From CAZEAN01 sp964510225 (GTDB lineage Bacteria; Planctomycetota; Planctomycetia; Isosphaerales; Isosphaeraceae), in assembly GCA_964510225.1 (NCBI GenBank), contig CAZEAN010000004.1, forward strand, positions 1-64,000: a stretch of 64,000 nt of DNA, in the 5' to 3' direction. A model generated the notes under the pieces. It did no database searches. It had not been told where the DNA came from and saw nothing but the letters and a program-made list of their open reading frames with translations. Shown here piece by piece: positions 52,102 to 60,023 of the stretch. The stretch's first letter is position 1; each line of letters opens with the position of its first letter. The position numbers were made by a program, and so were the translations under genes.

Positions 52102-53320
52102 CCCGGACGTCAACCCAATTCGTTTCGACCGTCCCCGGCCAAACTGATCGGATCTCGGGATCAGCCCAACCGAGGTCGGCGTCAGGTCTCAGAATCGCCC
52201 TGAGCCTGTACTGACCGATCCGATCGATGAGCCCGGAAGGAAACTGAACGGAACGAGGAAATGAAATCGATGCATAACCATGCTGATCGGGATCAGCATT
52301 CGAACTTTTGAGCACTAGCTCTCCGGCATCGAATTGACCATCGATGCCCTCAAGCTCGATCTTGATCCGGTGGGCGAGGTCGCTTGGGATCGGATAATTG
52401 ACGACAATCTTGGGCGGATTCCGGAGCGCAAACGACTCGTCGAGTTCCAAGAAAGTCGGGATTTCAGGTTCACCCTCAGTTGTTGATGGGACTAGTCGGA
52501 TTGCGTTGATCATCTCTTGATCACGATGTTCATCCGGAAGGGTGAGTAACGCATCGGTTTCGAGTCTAGGGTCAAACTCGAAGACAAAGGGGATCGCCGG
52601 CATCGTCAACTCCCAGCGCGAGGTCAAGGTCTCGGCGGTCCGGACGTCGGTCCGAAGCTCCAGGCGATGGGGGCCGTTGGTCGGATAATCATCGGGATCG
52701 ATCGTAAACCGGACCACACCGTTGCCCGGCTTGGGGTCGCTCGGTGTCTCCAATGCAACGCGTTCGGCACCTCGGATCCGATGAGACCATTCGAGATCGT
52801 TCGGGCCGATCCCCCCCGTCTCTGGATCGAGAAAGGAAACGCCGTAGTGTACCTCGACAGGGATCGGGATCTGGATCCCTCGCGGATAGCGCCGACGGAC
52901 CCGCCAATCGAAGGTGAACCCTCGACGGATCACCCCCTGCTCTTCTTCGGGGATGAGGTCGTCCTGCTTCCAGATCCTGGCGAGCGCCTGACCAGCGGCG
53001 TCCCGTTGCGCGGGCTCCTTCGCTTCCGTCAGAAGTCGGAAAAAGTCGATCAGCCCAGTCCGACCGAATTCCGCCGCCGCCCTGATCTCGGAGGGAGACA
53101 CCGAAGGATCGCTCAGCCGCTCCACGGCTCGTTTCGCTTGCCCGGCGCGGATCAATCGACGCCCACCGCCGACAATCAGAACCAAGCCGAGAACAACAAG
53201 GACCGCTGTCCTCGGATCGGTGAGCCAGCCAAGATTGTCATTCAGACCACCCTGATCGCCCGCGGCTTGCGCAATGATCCCGAGCCCAACGAACCAAGAA
53301 ATGCTCAGCGGAAAACTCAT
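52088..53320 (-). CDS. Anchored protein of unknown function
   Basis: Encodes 410 residues. A possible signal peptide or first helix (about 5-20) and a clear helix (about 38-50, VLVVLGLVLIVGG) precede a long, mostly beta-strand region with an early helical linker (SPSEIRAAAEFGRTGLIDFF). Segments such as VRFTIDPDDYPTNGPHRLEL and YRLRAILRPDADLGW suggest Ig-like or jelly-roll domains on the outside. No named family recognised. The 3' end overlaps pdxA by 14 bases on the opposite strand. Confidence 0.65.
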   Translation of the reverse strand: MSFPLSISWFVGLGIIAQAAGDQGGLNDNLGWLTDPRTAVLVVLGLVLIVGGGRRLIRAGQAKRAVERLSDPSVSPSEIRAAAEFGRTGLIDFFRLLTEAKEPAQRDAAGQALARIWKQDDLIPEEEQGVIRRGFTFDWRVRRRYPRGIQIPIPVEVHYGVSFLDPETGGIGPNDLEWSHRIRGAERVALETPSDPKPGNGVVRFTIDPDDYPTNGPHRLELRTDVRTAETLTSRWELTMPAIPFVFEFDPRLETDALLTLPDEHRDQEMINAIRLVPSTTEGEPEIPTFLELDESFALRNPPKIVVNYPIPSDLAHRIKIELEGIDGQFDAGELVLKSSNADPDQHGYASISFPRSVQFPSGLIDRIGQYRLRAILRPDADLGWADPEIRSVWPGTVETNWVDVRVTRR

Positions 53321-53418
53321 CGGTAACTGATCTCGGCCGGTGACTTAGGATCGAAACTATCCCCTCTTGTTCCAATCAGCACGATGCAGTATCGACTACC
53401 TCGTTTCAAGGTCTTGCC

Positions 53419-54540
53419 TCAGGGAACGAATCCACGCTCAACTGCCTCATCGATCTGTTCGTCACTCGGGAACCCGAACGCAACCAGATCAAGCACTAAC
53501 GCCGCTGCCGCAGAAGCCCGTCGGATTGCGATCTCAACGACCTCAGAATCGGCAACGCCCCCGGACCAGCCCTCTTGAATCAGTGTTGCGACAAGCGTTG
53601 CGGCATACGCTTCGCCCGCCCGATTGGTGTCGCGTGGCGGTCGTTCTCGGGGAAAGGAGTCGACTCGAAGAGTCTTGACGGAGTCGTCCAGAGACCGCAA
53701 GAACACTGAAGCGCCTTGGGGTCCATCCGTCACCGAGATCATCGGAATCGCTCGCTTGAGACGCGGATGGTCGTTGAGTAATTCCCATTCGCCCCGATTG
53801 AGACAGAGGAGGTTGATCCAATCGGACTCAGCAAACTGGTAGATGAAGCCGTCACGGAGGTTCCGCGCATTCGGTGCAAAGAGGCGGAGCGATTGTTCCG
53901 CCGACTTCAGAGCGATCGCGGTGAGGTCGTTCGGCCAGCCAGCGACGACCCGGAGCCGTTCACGACCACTCCAAAACGCATCGGAGGAACCAAGATCGAC
54001 CTTATCGAGACATCCTCGGAAGCCAATTGCAAGTTTGTCGCCATGAGGCCCACTACTGATCAAGAGCGTCGAATCTGAGGGCTTCCCGTGGACATAGCTG
54101 ATGGTGGCGCGGAGATCTGCCTGCTTGATTAATTCCTGGACCTTCTGAGTCGATCGCTCGGCCTGATCGCCGAGAATTGCATGGAGATCGCCGTCGAGTG
54201 CTTTCGCAAACCCCGCCCCCATCCCGCCGAGATCTTCGGTGATTGACAACGCGGTGAGGTGCTGCCTGAGATCCAGAGACCCTCGATCGCTCAGACTCCC
54301 TTCGATCTCAATGAATCCTGAGGGAATCGCGACGCCGGGACGCCCCTCGAAGATCAAATGACGACCGGTTTCGTCAGCGATCGTCAGCGATCCACCCGCG
54401 ATCGGAGCGTCGAGCTGACCTGACAAAACCCGGGCACTCCGATCAACCGTTGTTTCCAGCTCAGGCGGCAACAGGGGGCCGTCGACCCGAAGAACATAGT
54501 CCAAATAAACCGGTCCGTAGACACTCGTTCTATCAATCAT
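53419..54540 (-). CDS. PfkB-family carbohydrate kinase homologue with altered catalytic motif
   Basis: Encodes 373 residues, longer than typical (about 310). PfkB-fold marks: an N-terminal VYLDYVLRVDGPLL start, DLGGMGAGFAKAL near the sugar-binding region, LCLNRGEWELL (the N-x-x-E type motif) and ISVTDGPQGASVFL (G-rich nucleotide strand). The C-terminal motif is DTNRAGEAYAATLVATL, where PfkB kinases have DTxGAGDAF. Gly becomes Arg and the catalytic Asp becomes Glu310. A changed chemistry or loss of kinase activity is possible. The sugar substrate is unknown. Confidence 0.75.
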   Translation of the reverse strand: MIDRTSVYGPVYLDYVLRVDGPLLPPELETTVDRSARVLSGQLDAPIAGGSLTIADETGRHLIFEGRPGVAIPSGFIEIEGSLSDRGSLDLRQHLTALSITEDLGGMGAGFAKALDGDLHAILGDQAERSTQKVQELIKQADLRATISYVHGKPSDSTLLISSGPHGDKLAIGFRGCLDKVDLGSSDAFWSGRERLRVVAGWPNDLTAIALKSAEQSLRLFAPNARNLRDGFIYQFAESDWINLLCLNRGEWELLNDHPRLKRAIPMISVTDGPQGASVFLRSLDDSVKTLRVDSFPRERPPRDTNRAGEAYAATLVATLIQEGWSGGVADSEVVEIAIRRASAAAALVLDLVAFGFPSDEQIDEAVERGFVP

Positions 54541-54794
54541 CGTTGCCTGGGTTTCCCAAGTTCGGAGCGTCGGACTTATGTTGAAGGGGAGATGGTGTCG
54601 GTGTCAAGGTCTCCGACTACGTCAATAGTGGGAGCAGCCGCGCTTGGTGGGCAAAGCTAGAATCTGGCACTAACGTGATAAAGCTCTCGAACTCCAAACA
54701 GAGAGTCAACATCATTGTAAAAGCCTGCTTGGCTGGGCCATCAGAATCATACGGCCAACTGGAGTACTTCGCTAAAGCAGTTGGTACGGGTCAA

Positions 54795-55775
54795 TTAATA
54801 AGAGTTCTCACCCAGAAGGTTGCCATCGATGGTCATCCCGTAGGTGTTATATTTGCTGGTGTGGAAAGCAGCACGAGTCTCATCGACGTCTCCGTTATAG
54901 CGCGGATCTTGGGGGCGTTCGTGCGAGTTGATGTAAATGGCAACATCCCAGGCTTGCTGATCGGTGAGCACGTTCTGGAGCCCGAAGGGCATGTTTCTCT
55001 TGATAAAAGCCGCAGCTTTGTCAGGTTGGTGCATGCCTGCGCCCCAATTAAAGCTCTGAGGCCCCCAGAGTGGAGGAAAAATCCAGCCTGCCATCTCAGT
55101 GTGGTGGAGACCACCACCATCGTCACTGTGGCAGACCGCACACCAATTCCTGTAGACCGCCTCACCACGGAAAAAGTCTGGCTCCTCTTGGGGATCGGGA
55201 AGAGAGTAGAAACCTGCACCCGCAAGCTTTGCCCCCACCGGTGCGCCCTGAGATAGCCATGAGAAGTAGGCAAGGTAGGATTTCATGAGTTCGCTGTCCG
55301 CTTCGGGAGGAGTGCCATCCATCGAATAGCGGAAGCATCCCTGTACCCGCATCTCCATTGTGTTTACTTGTTTGTTCTTTCCTCGGTATTTCGGATAGAC
55401 CGGATAGGCACCCCACATAGGTGCGGCGCCCGCGCAGCGGCCAGCATCGAGGTGGCAGTTGGAGCATGCAAGCTCATTACCCACATAGTTTCGTGCGTAG
55501 ACTGAAGGGTACATGAAGGCCTGCATGCCGTCCCGGACCAGCTCACCGAACTCGCCCTCGGGGATATCGACATCACGAGGTGGCGTGAAAAGAACACCCT
55601 CGCCGGGATGCGGGTGATCGTCCCAGACCGTACTCCAAGCTTCGTCGACGTTGGTGTGGTCTCGTTCGGGGCTGACAGAAGCGACTTTCTGGGCCGAGGC
55701 CAGAAGACAGACTGCGATGAGAGGTACGATTATTAGGGCTGTCAGAATCGATGTGTTCAAGTTAAGGCGAGGCAT
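54795..55775 (-). CDS. tsdA: TsdA-type dihaem thiosulfate dehydrogenase
   Basis: Encodes 326 residues with a signal or anchor helix (about 9-27). Two haem c motifs: CSNCH (Cys104-Cys107-His108) in YVGNELACSNCHLDAGRC, and CAVCH (Cys212-Cys215-His216). Cys147 in RVQGCFRYSMDG lies 39 residues past the first haem His, as the Cys axial ligand of TsdA does. PPLWGPQSFNWGAGMHQPDK and AAFIKRNMPFG match the second-haem region, where Lys/Met ligands occur. TsdA oxidises two thiosulfates to tetrathionate, passing electrons to a cytochrome. It is the last gene of the 59878-to-54795 cluster and begins 16 bases after the dihaem gene. Start at 55775. Confidence 0.85.
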   Translation of the reverse strand: MPRLNLNTSILTALIIVPLIAVCLLASAQKVASVSPERDHTNVDEAWSTVWDDHPHPGEGVLFTPPRDVDIPEGEFGELVRDGMQAFMYPSVYARNYVGNELACSNCHLDAGRCAGAAPMWGAYPVYPKYRGKNKQVNTMEMRVQGCFRYSMDGTPPEADSELMKSYLAYFSWLSQGAPVGAKLAGAGFYSLPDPQEEPDFFRGEAVYRNWCAVCHSDDGGGLHHTEMAGWIFPPLWGPQSFNWGAGMHQPDKAAAFIKRNMPFGLQNVLTDQQAWDVAIYINSHERPQDPRYNGDVDETRAAFHTSKYNTYGMTIDGNLLGENSY

Positions 55776-55791
55776 GAGTAACTTGTCTCCG

Positions 55792-56976
55792 TTAGTCGAG
55801 ATTCGCATCTGTCTGTAAATTAGGGAGATGGGAAAAGTAGGCGGCAACGGCGTTAATCTCTCCGTCGGAGAGTCCACGGGCAACTGGACGCATCAGGCCT
55901 CGCCAGGAGTTTTGTCGCACTTGGTCCTGCCAATTCCTTAACTGACTTGCGAGGTAGTCAGTCCACTGACCGGCCAAGTATGGAAAGTTCGGGCCGGCGC
56001 CACGCCCATCGGCACCGTGGCAACCTGAGCACCGGGCAACACCTATATCCTGAATCCCGCGTTCCGCGATCTCTTTGCCTCGGTCGAGCAAGTCCTCCGT
56101 AGCCTCTCGACGCAACGGATAGGGGGGCGAAAGACGCTCTATGTAGGACGCAATGTCAATCCGATCCTGCTGGGACAGAGACTTCGCCATCGACAGCATT
56201 TGGGCGTTGTCGCGCCATCCCTCGTCGAAAGAGATGAGCTGGCGGTAGATATAGCGACGGTTTTGACCGGCGAGTCGCGGATAGACGCCTTGTTCACCAA
56301 GCGTTACCTTTTCCTGGACTGTGCCTTGGCCTTGGGAACCATGACAGCCCGAGCATTTCGCGGCAAAAAGCTCGGCCCCGCGTATCAGATCGGCCTCTGT
56401 ATTGCCAATCGATATGATCTCTAAGAAATCTCCCTCCGCTAATACGAGGTGCTGCGGGTGTGGGGATCGCCTCACGCCAGAGTCGCTGCCCTCGGATAGC
56501 CCTGAATTAAGCGGGATTGCCGGTGTTGAATCAAGTTCATCCCCAGTAAGATCCGCCACCTTCTGCGCCTGCTCGATGTAGGAGCGATGGCGCAGTGGGT
56601 CGGTCACGAGGAAGGCAGCACAAGCAAGGACAACGAGGGCCGCAAAGAAACCGAAGAACAGAGGGATGCCACGGTGGGTTTCCATAGCAAGAGGATCAAA
56701 CTTGCCCTCGATCCCAGCCTCGGAGGCATTGACCAACAGTTTCAGAGTACCCCGGACTTCGTCGCCCGGGCCGAGACCCACCACGGCAATACCCGGACCG
56801 TTGCGGACGGTGAATGTCATGATCCGCTGGCCGGTAACCTTCTCAGCTTCGACTGTCACGATCCGAAGCTTGTGGACTCCGTCAGCCAGTCCCGTCGTAT
56901 CGAAGTCGAACTCTTCACCGTTCTTGACCACTTTGAACGGGGAGGTGTCCTCGTCGAGATAGAGTTGCATCTGCAT
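55792..56976 (-). CDS. Membrane-anchored dihaem cytochrome c with N-terminal beta domain (CcoP-like)
   Basis: Encodes 394 residues. Residues about 1-95 form a beta-rich, Ig-like segment with no family name (GLADGVHKLRIVTVEAEKV, GPGDEVRGTLKLLVNAS). A single helix (about 104-124) follows. Then come two cytochrome c domains with CSGCH motifs at Cys208-Cys211-His212 and Cys316-Cys319-His320. CcoP of cbb3 oxidases has the same order of membrane helix and two haem domains but lacks the N-terminal segment. With CcoN- and CcoO-type genes upstream, it probably hands electrons to that oxidase. The start at 56976 follows GGAGG nine bases upstream. Confidence 0.78.
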   Translation of the reverse strand: MQMQLYLDEDTSPFKVVKNGEEFDFDTTGLADGVHKLRIVTVEAEKVTGQRIMTFTVRNGPGIAVVGLGPGDEVRGTLKLLVNASEAGIEGKFDPLAMETHRGIPLFFGFFAALVVLACAAFLVTDPLRHRSYIEQAQKVADLTGDELDSTPAIPLNSGLSEGSDSGVRRSPHPQHLVLAEGDFLEIISIGNTEADLIRGAELFAAKCSGCHGSQGQGTVQEKVTLGEQGVYPRLAGQNRRYIYRQLISFDEGWRDNAQMLSMAKSLSQQDRIDIASYIERLSPPYPLRREATEDLLDRGKEIAERGIQDIGVARCSGCHGADGRGAGPNFPYLAGQWTDYLASQLRNWQDQVRQNSWRGLMRPVARGLSDGEINAVAAYFSHLPNLQTDANLD

Positions 56977-57112
56977 ACAAACCGTCCTCCGAAGTCTACT
57001 CTTCAAGCCCATGATGCCGTTCCATACTTGACCTAGAGCCCCTCAAGTAACTCAACCGGGTTTCCCAATTCGCAGATTGCCCCTAGGGTTAATCAGGGCC
57101 AGCCGATAGTAA

Positions 57113-57124
57113 CGTGATATCACG
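57113..57124. promoter_or_regulatory. Perfect 12-bp palindrome upstream of the dihaem cytochrome gene
   Basis: CGTGATATCACG lies in the 170 bp gap between the CcoO-type gene and the dihaem cytochrome gene, about 137 bp upstream of the latter's start. It contains TGATATCA, half-sites related to FNR/CRP operators (TTGAT...ATCAA) but without their four-base spacer. An operator for an internal promoter is possible; a chance palindrome cannot be excluded. Confidence 0.3.
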
Positions 57125-57146
57125 ATTACTGGGGAGCAGCTATCTG

Positions 57147-57740
57147 CTATTCCTGCGTTAATGAACGGAGATAAGAGACCAGATCTACAGTCTCTTGCCT
57201 CGGTACTGCCACAAGGCCCTCAGGGAGAAACTCTTCGGAGAAAGCCGCAGCGTAGATACCGTATTGATGGTTTGTGGCTTCCTCTGTCGTCATCACCTCG
57301 AACATCCAGGGAAATGAGGGCATGATGCTCTCAGGTACCATGCTACGTGGATTGTAGAGGTGCATGAAATTCCACATCCAGCTTGGCTCGCGTTTGCCCA
57401 CATTCGATAGATCGGGGCCCGTTCGCTGAGTACCCGGAACTGGTGGGTGATCTCCGGCATAGTCGGCCGCAGTGTGAGCCCGGCCGTAGGGTGCGTCAGT
57501 AAACGTCGCTCGGATTGATTGTGAATGGCAGTAGCCGCAGCCCTCAGAGAGATAGACGTTCCTACCGCGCAAGACAATTGGTTCAACAGGCTCGAGTGTG
57601 GCGATCGTCGCCATCGTCTCACTCCGAAGCTTGATCGCAGGACCGACGGCGACGATCCAACTCAGGACGAAGAACGTCGTGCCTACCACAACCACGAGGA
57701 CAACAGGGCGAGTGTGGAAGATCTGATTGAGATTGGGCAT
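57147..57740 (-). CDS. ccoO: CcoO-type monohaem cytochrome c subunit of cbb3-like oxidase
   Basis: Encodes 197 residues. An N-terminal helix (about 11-33) anchors the protein. The conserved GRNVYLSEGCGYCHSQ segment has the haem motif Cys68-Cys71-His72 with the adjacent SQSIR of CcoO, followed by GPDLSNVGKREPSWMWNFMH and NPRSMVPESIMPSFPWMF (axial Met in the PSFPWMF region). CcoO mediates electron flow into CcoN. It is directly downstream of the CcoN-type gene (22-base gap). No obvious ccoP or ccoQ gene of canonical form is present. Confidence 0.88.
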   Translation of the reverse strand: MPNLNQIFHTRPVVLVVVVGTTFFVLSWIVAVGPAIKLRSETMATIATLEPVEPIVLRGRNVYLSEGCGYCHSQSIRATFTDAPYGRAHTAADYAGDHPPVPGTQRTGPDLSNVGKREPSWMWNFMHLYNPRSMVPESIMPSFPWMFEVMTTEEATNHQYGIYAAAFSEEFLPEGLVAVPRQETVDLVSYLRSLTQE

Positions 57741-57762
57741 GCCACCGTTAAACTACAGGATT

Positions 57763-59163
57763 TCAGGAAGGAACTGAGCTTGAAGAACAGTCTGGTGTCG
57801 TCAGGGCGATATCAACCTCGCTCTGTTTACCAGCTAAGTGTTTGGTAGGGCGTAACCGGTAAACTGCCCAGAGGAAAAGTAGGTGGCTTGCAGCCATCAG
57901 AGAGCCGCCAATGAGTCGCGACAACATGTACGGCTGGATGCCTTTCAAACTCTCCACGAAGGGAAGATCTTCAGACCAACGGAGGCCCTGAATCGTACCG
58001 GAGATCGTCATCGAAACAAAGTAAATCGTAATGCCAACGAGCGCGAGCCAGAAATGCCACTGGATCGTTACGCGAAGGTCACTGCGTTCCAAGACTTCCG
58101 TCAGCCCAGGTAGCAGGGCATAGACTGCACCGAAGGCAAAAAATGACGCAAATCCGTAGGCGGCCCAGTGAGCGTGAGCAACGGTGTAGTGCGTGAAGTG
58201 GATGAAGTGGTTGAAGTCGTGCAACCCTTGGAGGCCACCTTGTAGTGAAGCAAGGCCGTAAGTAAGTGTGCCGGCGAGGATGAACCATGACGCCGGTTCG
58301 CGACGCATCAACGCCCAAGACCCGTTCATCGTCAGTGTAAAGTTAAAAACGGTGGACCAAACAGGGATCATCATCCCAATACCCAAAAGTGCAGCGACCG
58401 ACACAAGCCACCAGGGCACCGGTGAGAGGACAAAATGATGCGCTCCGACCATCGTGTAGAGAACTACGTTTGTCCAAAACGTCAGCACGCCAAGGGAGTA
58501 GGAATAGATTGGCTTATGCAAAAGCCGAGGCAACGCCCAGTACATGATCCCAATCGCCAGCGGTGTGAACCAAAGGCCCAGCACGTCGTGCATGTAGTAG
58601 CCCTGGATCACGAGGCTCTCGACGCCGTGATCAAACCAGGGAAGGTAGGAAATCACATAGAGGATGGGCAGCCAAATGTAAGCGCCAAGAATAAACCAAT
58701 TAGAAATGTACATTTCTTCGACGTTGCGATTCATTAGTGTTTTAAGAACATTCACACCTTGGCACAACACTCCGAACGCCATTACCACAGCGATCGGAGT
58801 CACCCACTCCCGGTACTCTAGAGGGCCGCGTGTGACCCCAACGCTCAGTGTGACCCACCCAAGGGCGAGTGCAAGGTTTACGCACGAGAAGCCGATCCAG
58901 GCCAGACGAGGAGACCAGAGTGGGCGCTGGGAGCTACGGCTCACCACAAGATAAGCAAGACCCATGAATGCCAGCGTCAACCAACCCAAAAGCACGCTGC
59001 CGGTATGGACCGGACGGATGCGCCCGAACGAGAAGATCGGATGGGTCAAGAAGTCAGGGACTAGGAGCTTTGCCGAAAGAATCACGCCGTAGATTGAAGC
59101 AAGAACCAACCAAATGGCTGCCGCCGCGATGTGCATATAGATCACGCGTACAGTACTTGCCAT
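57763..59163 (-). CDS. ccoN: CcoN-type catalytic subunit of cbb3-like haem-copper oxidase
   Basis: Encodes 466 residues with about 12 helices. Expected metal ligands are visible. GRIRPVHTGSVLLG holds a haem b His (His53). YYMHDVLGLWFTPLAIG carries a Cu-ligand His. YSYSLGVLTFW has the cross-linking Tyr, and VGAHHFVLS the His-His pair. THYTVAHAHWAAYGFASF gives the haem ligands. This is the oxygen-reducing subunit; related NorB proteins lack the Tyr motif. The start at 59163 (MASTVRVIYMHIAAAA) is chosen over an upstream in-frame ATG. The gene lies between the DsrE-like and CcoO-type genes, with gaps of 43 and 22 bases. Confidence 0.86.
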   Translation of the reverse strand: MASTVRVIYMHIAAAAIWLVLASIYGVILSAKLLVPDFLTHPIFSFGRIRPVHTGSVLLGWLTLAFMGLAYLVVSRSSQRPLWSPRLAWIGFSCVNLALALGWVTLSVGVTRGPLEYREWVTPIAVVMAFGVLCQGVNVLKTLMNRNVEEMYISNWFILGAYIWLPILYVISYLPWFDHGVESLVIQGYYMHDVLGLWFTPLAIGIMYWALPRLLHKPIYSYSLGVLTFWTNVVLYTMVGAHHFVLSPVPWWLVSVAALLGIGMMIPVWSTVFNFTLTMNGSWALMRREPASWFILAGTLTYGLASLQGGLQGLHDFNHFIHFTHYTVAHAHWAAYGFASFFAFGAVYALLPGLTEVLERSDLRVTIQWHFWLALVGITIYFVSMTISGTIQGLRWSEDLPFVESLKGIQPYMLSRLIGGSLMAASHLLFLWAVYRLRPTKHLAGKQSEVDIALTTPDCSSSSVPS

Positions 59164-59206
59164 TCTGTTTCCCAGGGTCCCAATCGAGGAGCTGCGGACG
59201 TTGTGA

Positions 59207-59878
59207 TTATCCAGCGTAACAGTAAGTGCAGCCAGCTTCCTGGGCACGATTCACAGCGAACACACCGGAAGGCGCCAAGAATACACCCTCGAATAGCCCG
59301 TTGAGGAATTCCTTCCTCGCCTGCTCTAGGGTGACTCCGATCTTCTCCGCAGTCTTCGCGCTCACAACCTTCAACGCGAGGTTGCAGGCGACCATGACCA
59401 CGCCACGTTCGGCGATCATTCGTTCATAAGTAAGCCCTGGTCGTAATGGCACGTTATTGTAGAAGGGATTGCGTAATGCTGGTGCGTTGGTCTCTGGATC
59501 CACCACGCCAATCACTTCGCCGATAGGGTACTTTGCCCAAATCGCGTCGTTGAGTAAGAGCGGCATCGCGAAGTGTCGCATTACGACGACAGCACACAGA
59601 TCCTTGTCGGTGAGATGATCAATCTCTTCGGTCGTATCGAGGTAATTGAGCGCGAACGCAGGTCCCCATCCCTCACTGGGCATCACTGAGTCAAACACCT
59701 GCTTGTGTTTGCCAGCGATCTTAGCGACCCACTCGTCACCAATGGTCGGTGGGCTTTCAAGGTCAGGACTTGTTCCAACACCGGCATGAGACAATCGAGA
59801 GGAGGCGAGAGCTGTCGCTCCAGCAGCGATGCCACCAATGAAACCGCGGCGTCCGCTGCCTAGCGAGTGATATTGCAT
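59207..59878 (-). CDS. Tat-exported DsrE-like protein of unknown function
   Basis: Encodes 223 residues. A twin-arginine signal (SGRRGFIGGIAAG, Arg10-Arg11) directs export across the membrane. The mature part has VVVMRHFAMPLLLNDAIWAKY and MVACNLALKVVSAKTAEKI, and ends in GVFAVNRAQEAGCTYCYAG. I recall Tat-tagged DsrE-like proteins of similar layout with a conserved RAQE..C end, of unknown function; DsrE-family proteins handle sulfur. It opens the cluster and lies 43 bases ahead of the CcoN-type gene. The start is taken at 59878 because the RR motif then sits at the N-terminus. Confidence 0.75.
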   Translation of the reverse strand: MQYHSLGSGRRGFIGGIAAGATALASSRLSHAGVGTSPDLESPPTIGDEWVAKIAGKHKQVFDSVMPSEGWGPAFALNYLDTTEEIDHLTDKDLCAVVVMRHFAMPLLLNDAIWAKYPIGEVIGVVDPETNAPALRNPFYNNVPLRPGLTYERMIAERGVVMVACNLALKVVSAKTAEKIGVTLEQARKEFLNGLFEGVFLAPSGVFAVNRAQEAGCTYCYAG

Positions 59879-59921
59879 CGAGGGAATCCTGATCAGAGTG
59901 TTCGAGCACTGAGGCCGGCAG

Positions 59922-59937
59922 AACACCTGCGGGTGTT
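59922..59937. promoter_or_regulatory. Hairpin upstream of the respiratory cluster
   Basis: AACACC / GGTGTT (59922-59937) with a TGCG loop lies 44-59 bases upstream of the DsrE-like start on the minus strand. It could be part of the leader or an operator. Low significance alone. Confidence 0.25.
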
Positions 59938-60023
59938 GTTAGGGCTGGGCGAATCGGGCTGACCGCCTCAGACTATCACCAGACCCGAATCCAATCCAGA
60001 GTCAGCTCGGTTCCGAGATACCG

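Noticed and set aside
54675..55288. Plus-strand frame opposite the TsdA-like gene
   Set aside because: Antisense to a gene with two clear haem motifs; residues do not resemble a protein family.
57763..59163. Assignment of the oxidase subunit as a nitric oxide reductase (NorB)
   Set aside because: The Tyr motif YSYSLG, the His-His pair and a CcoO-type partner directly downstream fit a cbb3-type oxidase better.
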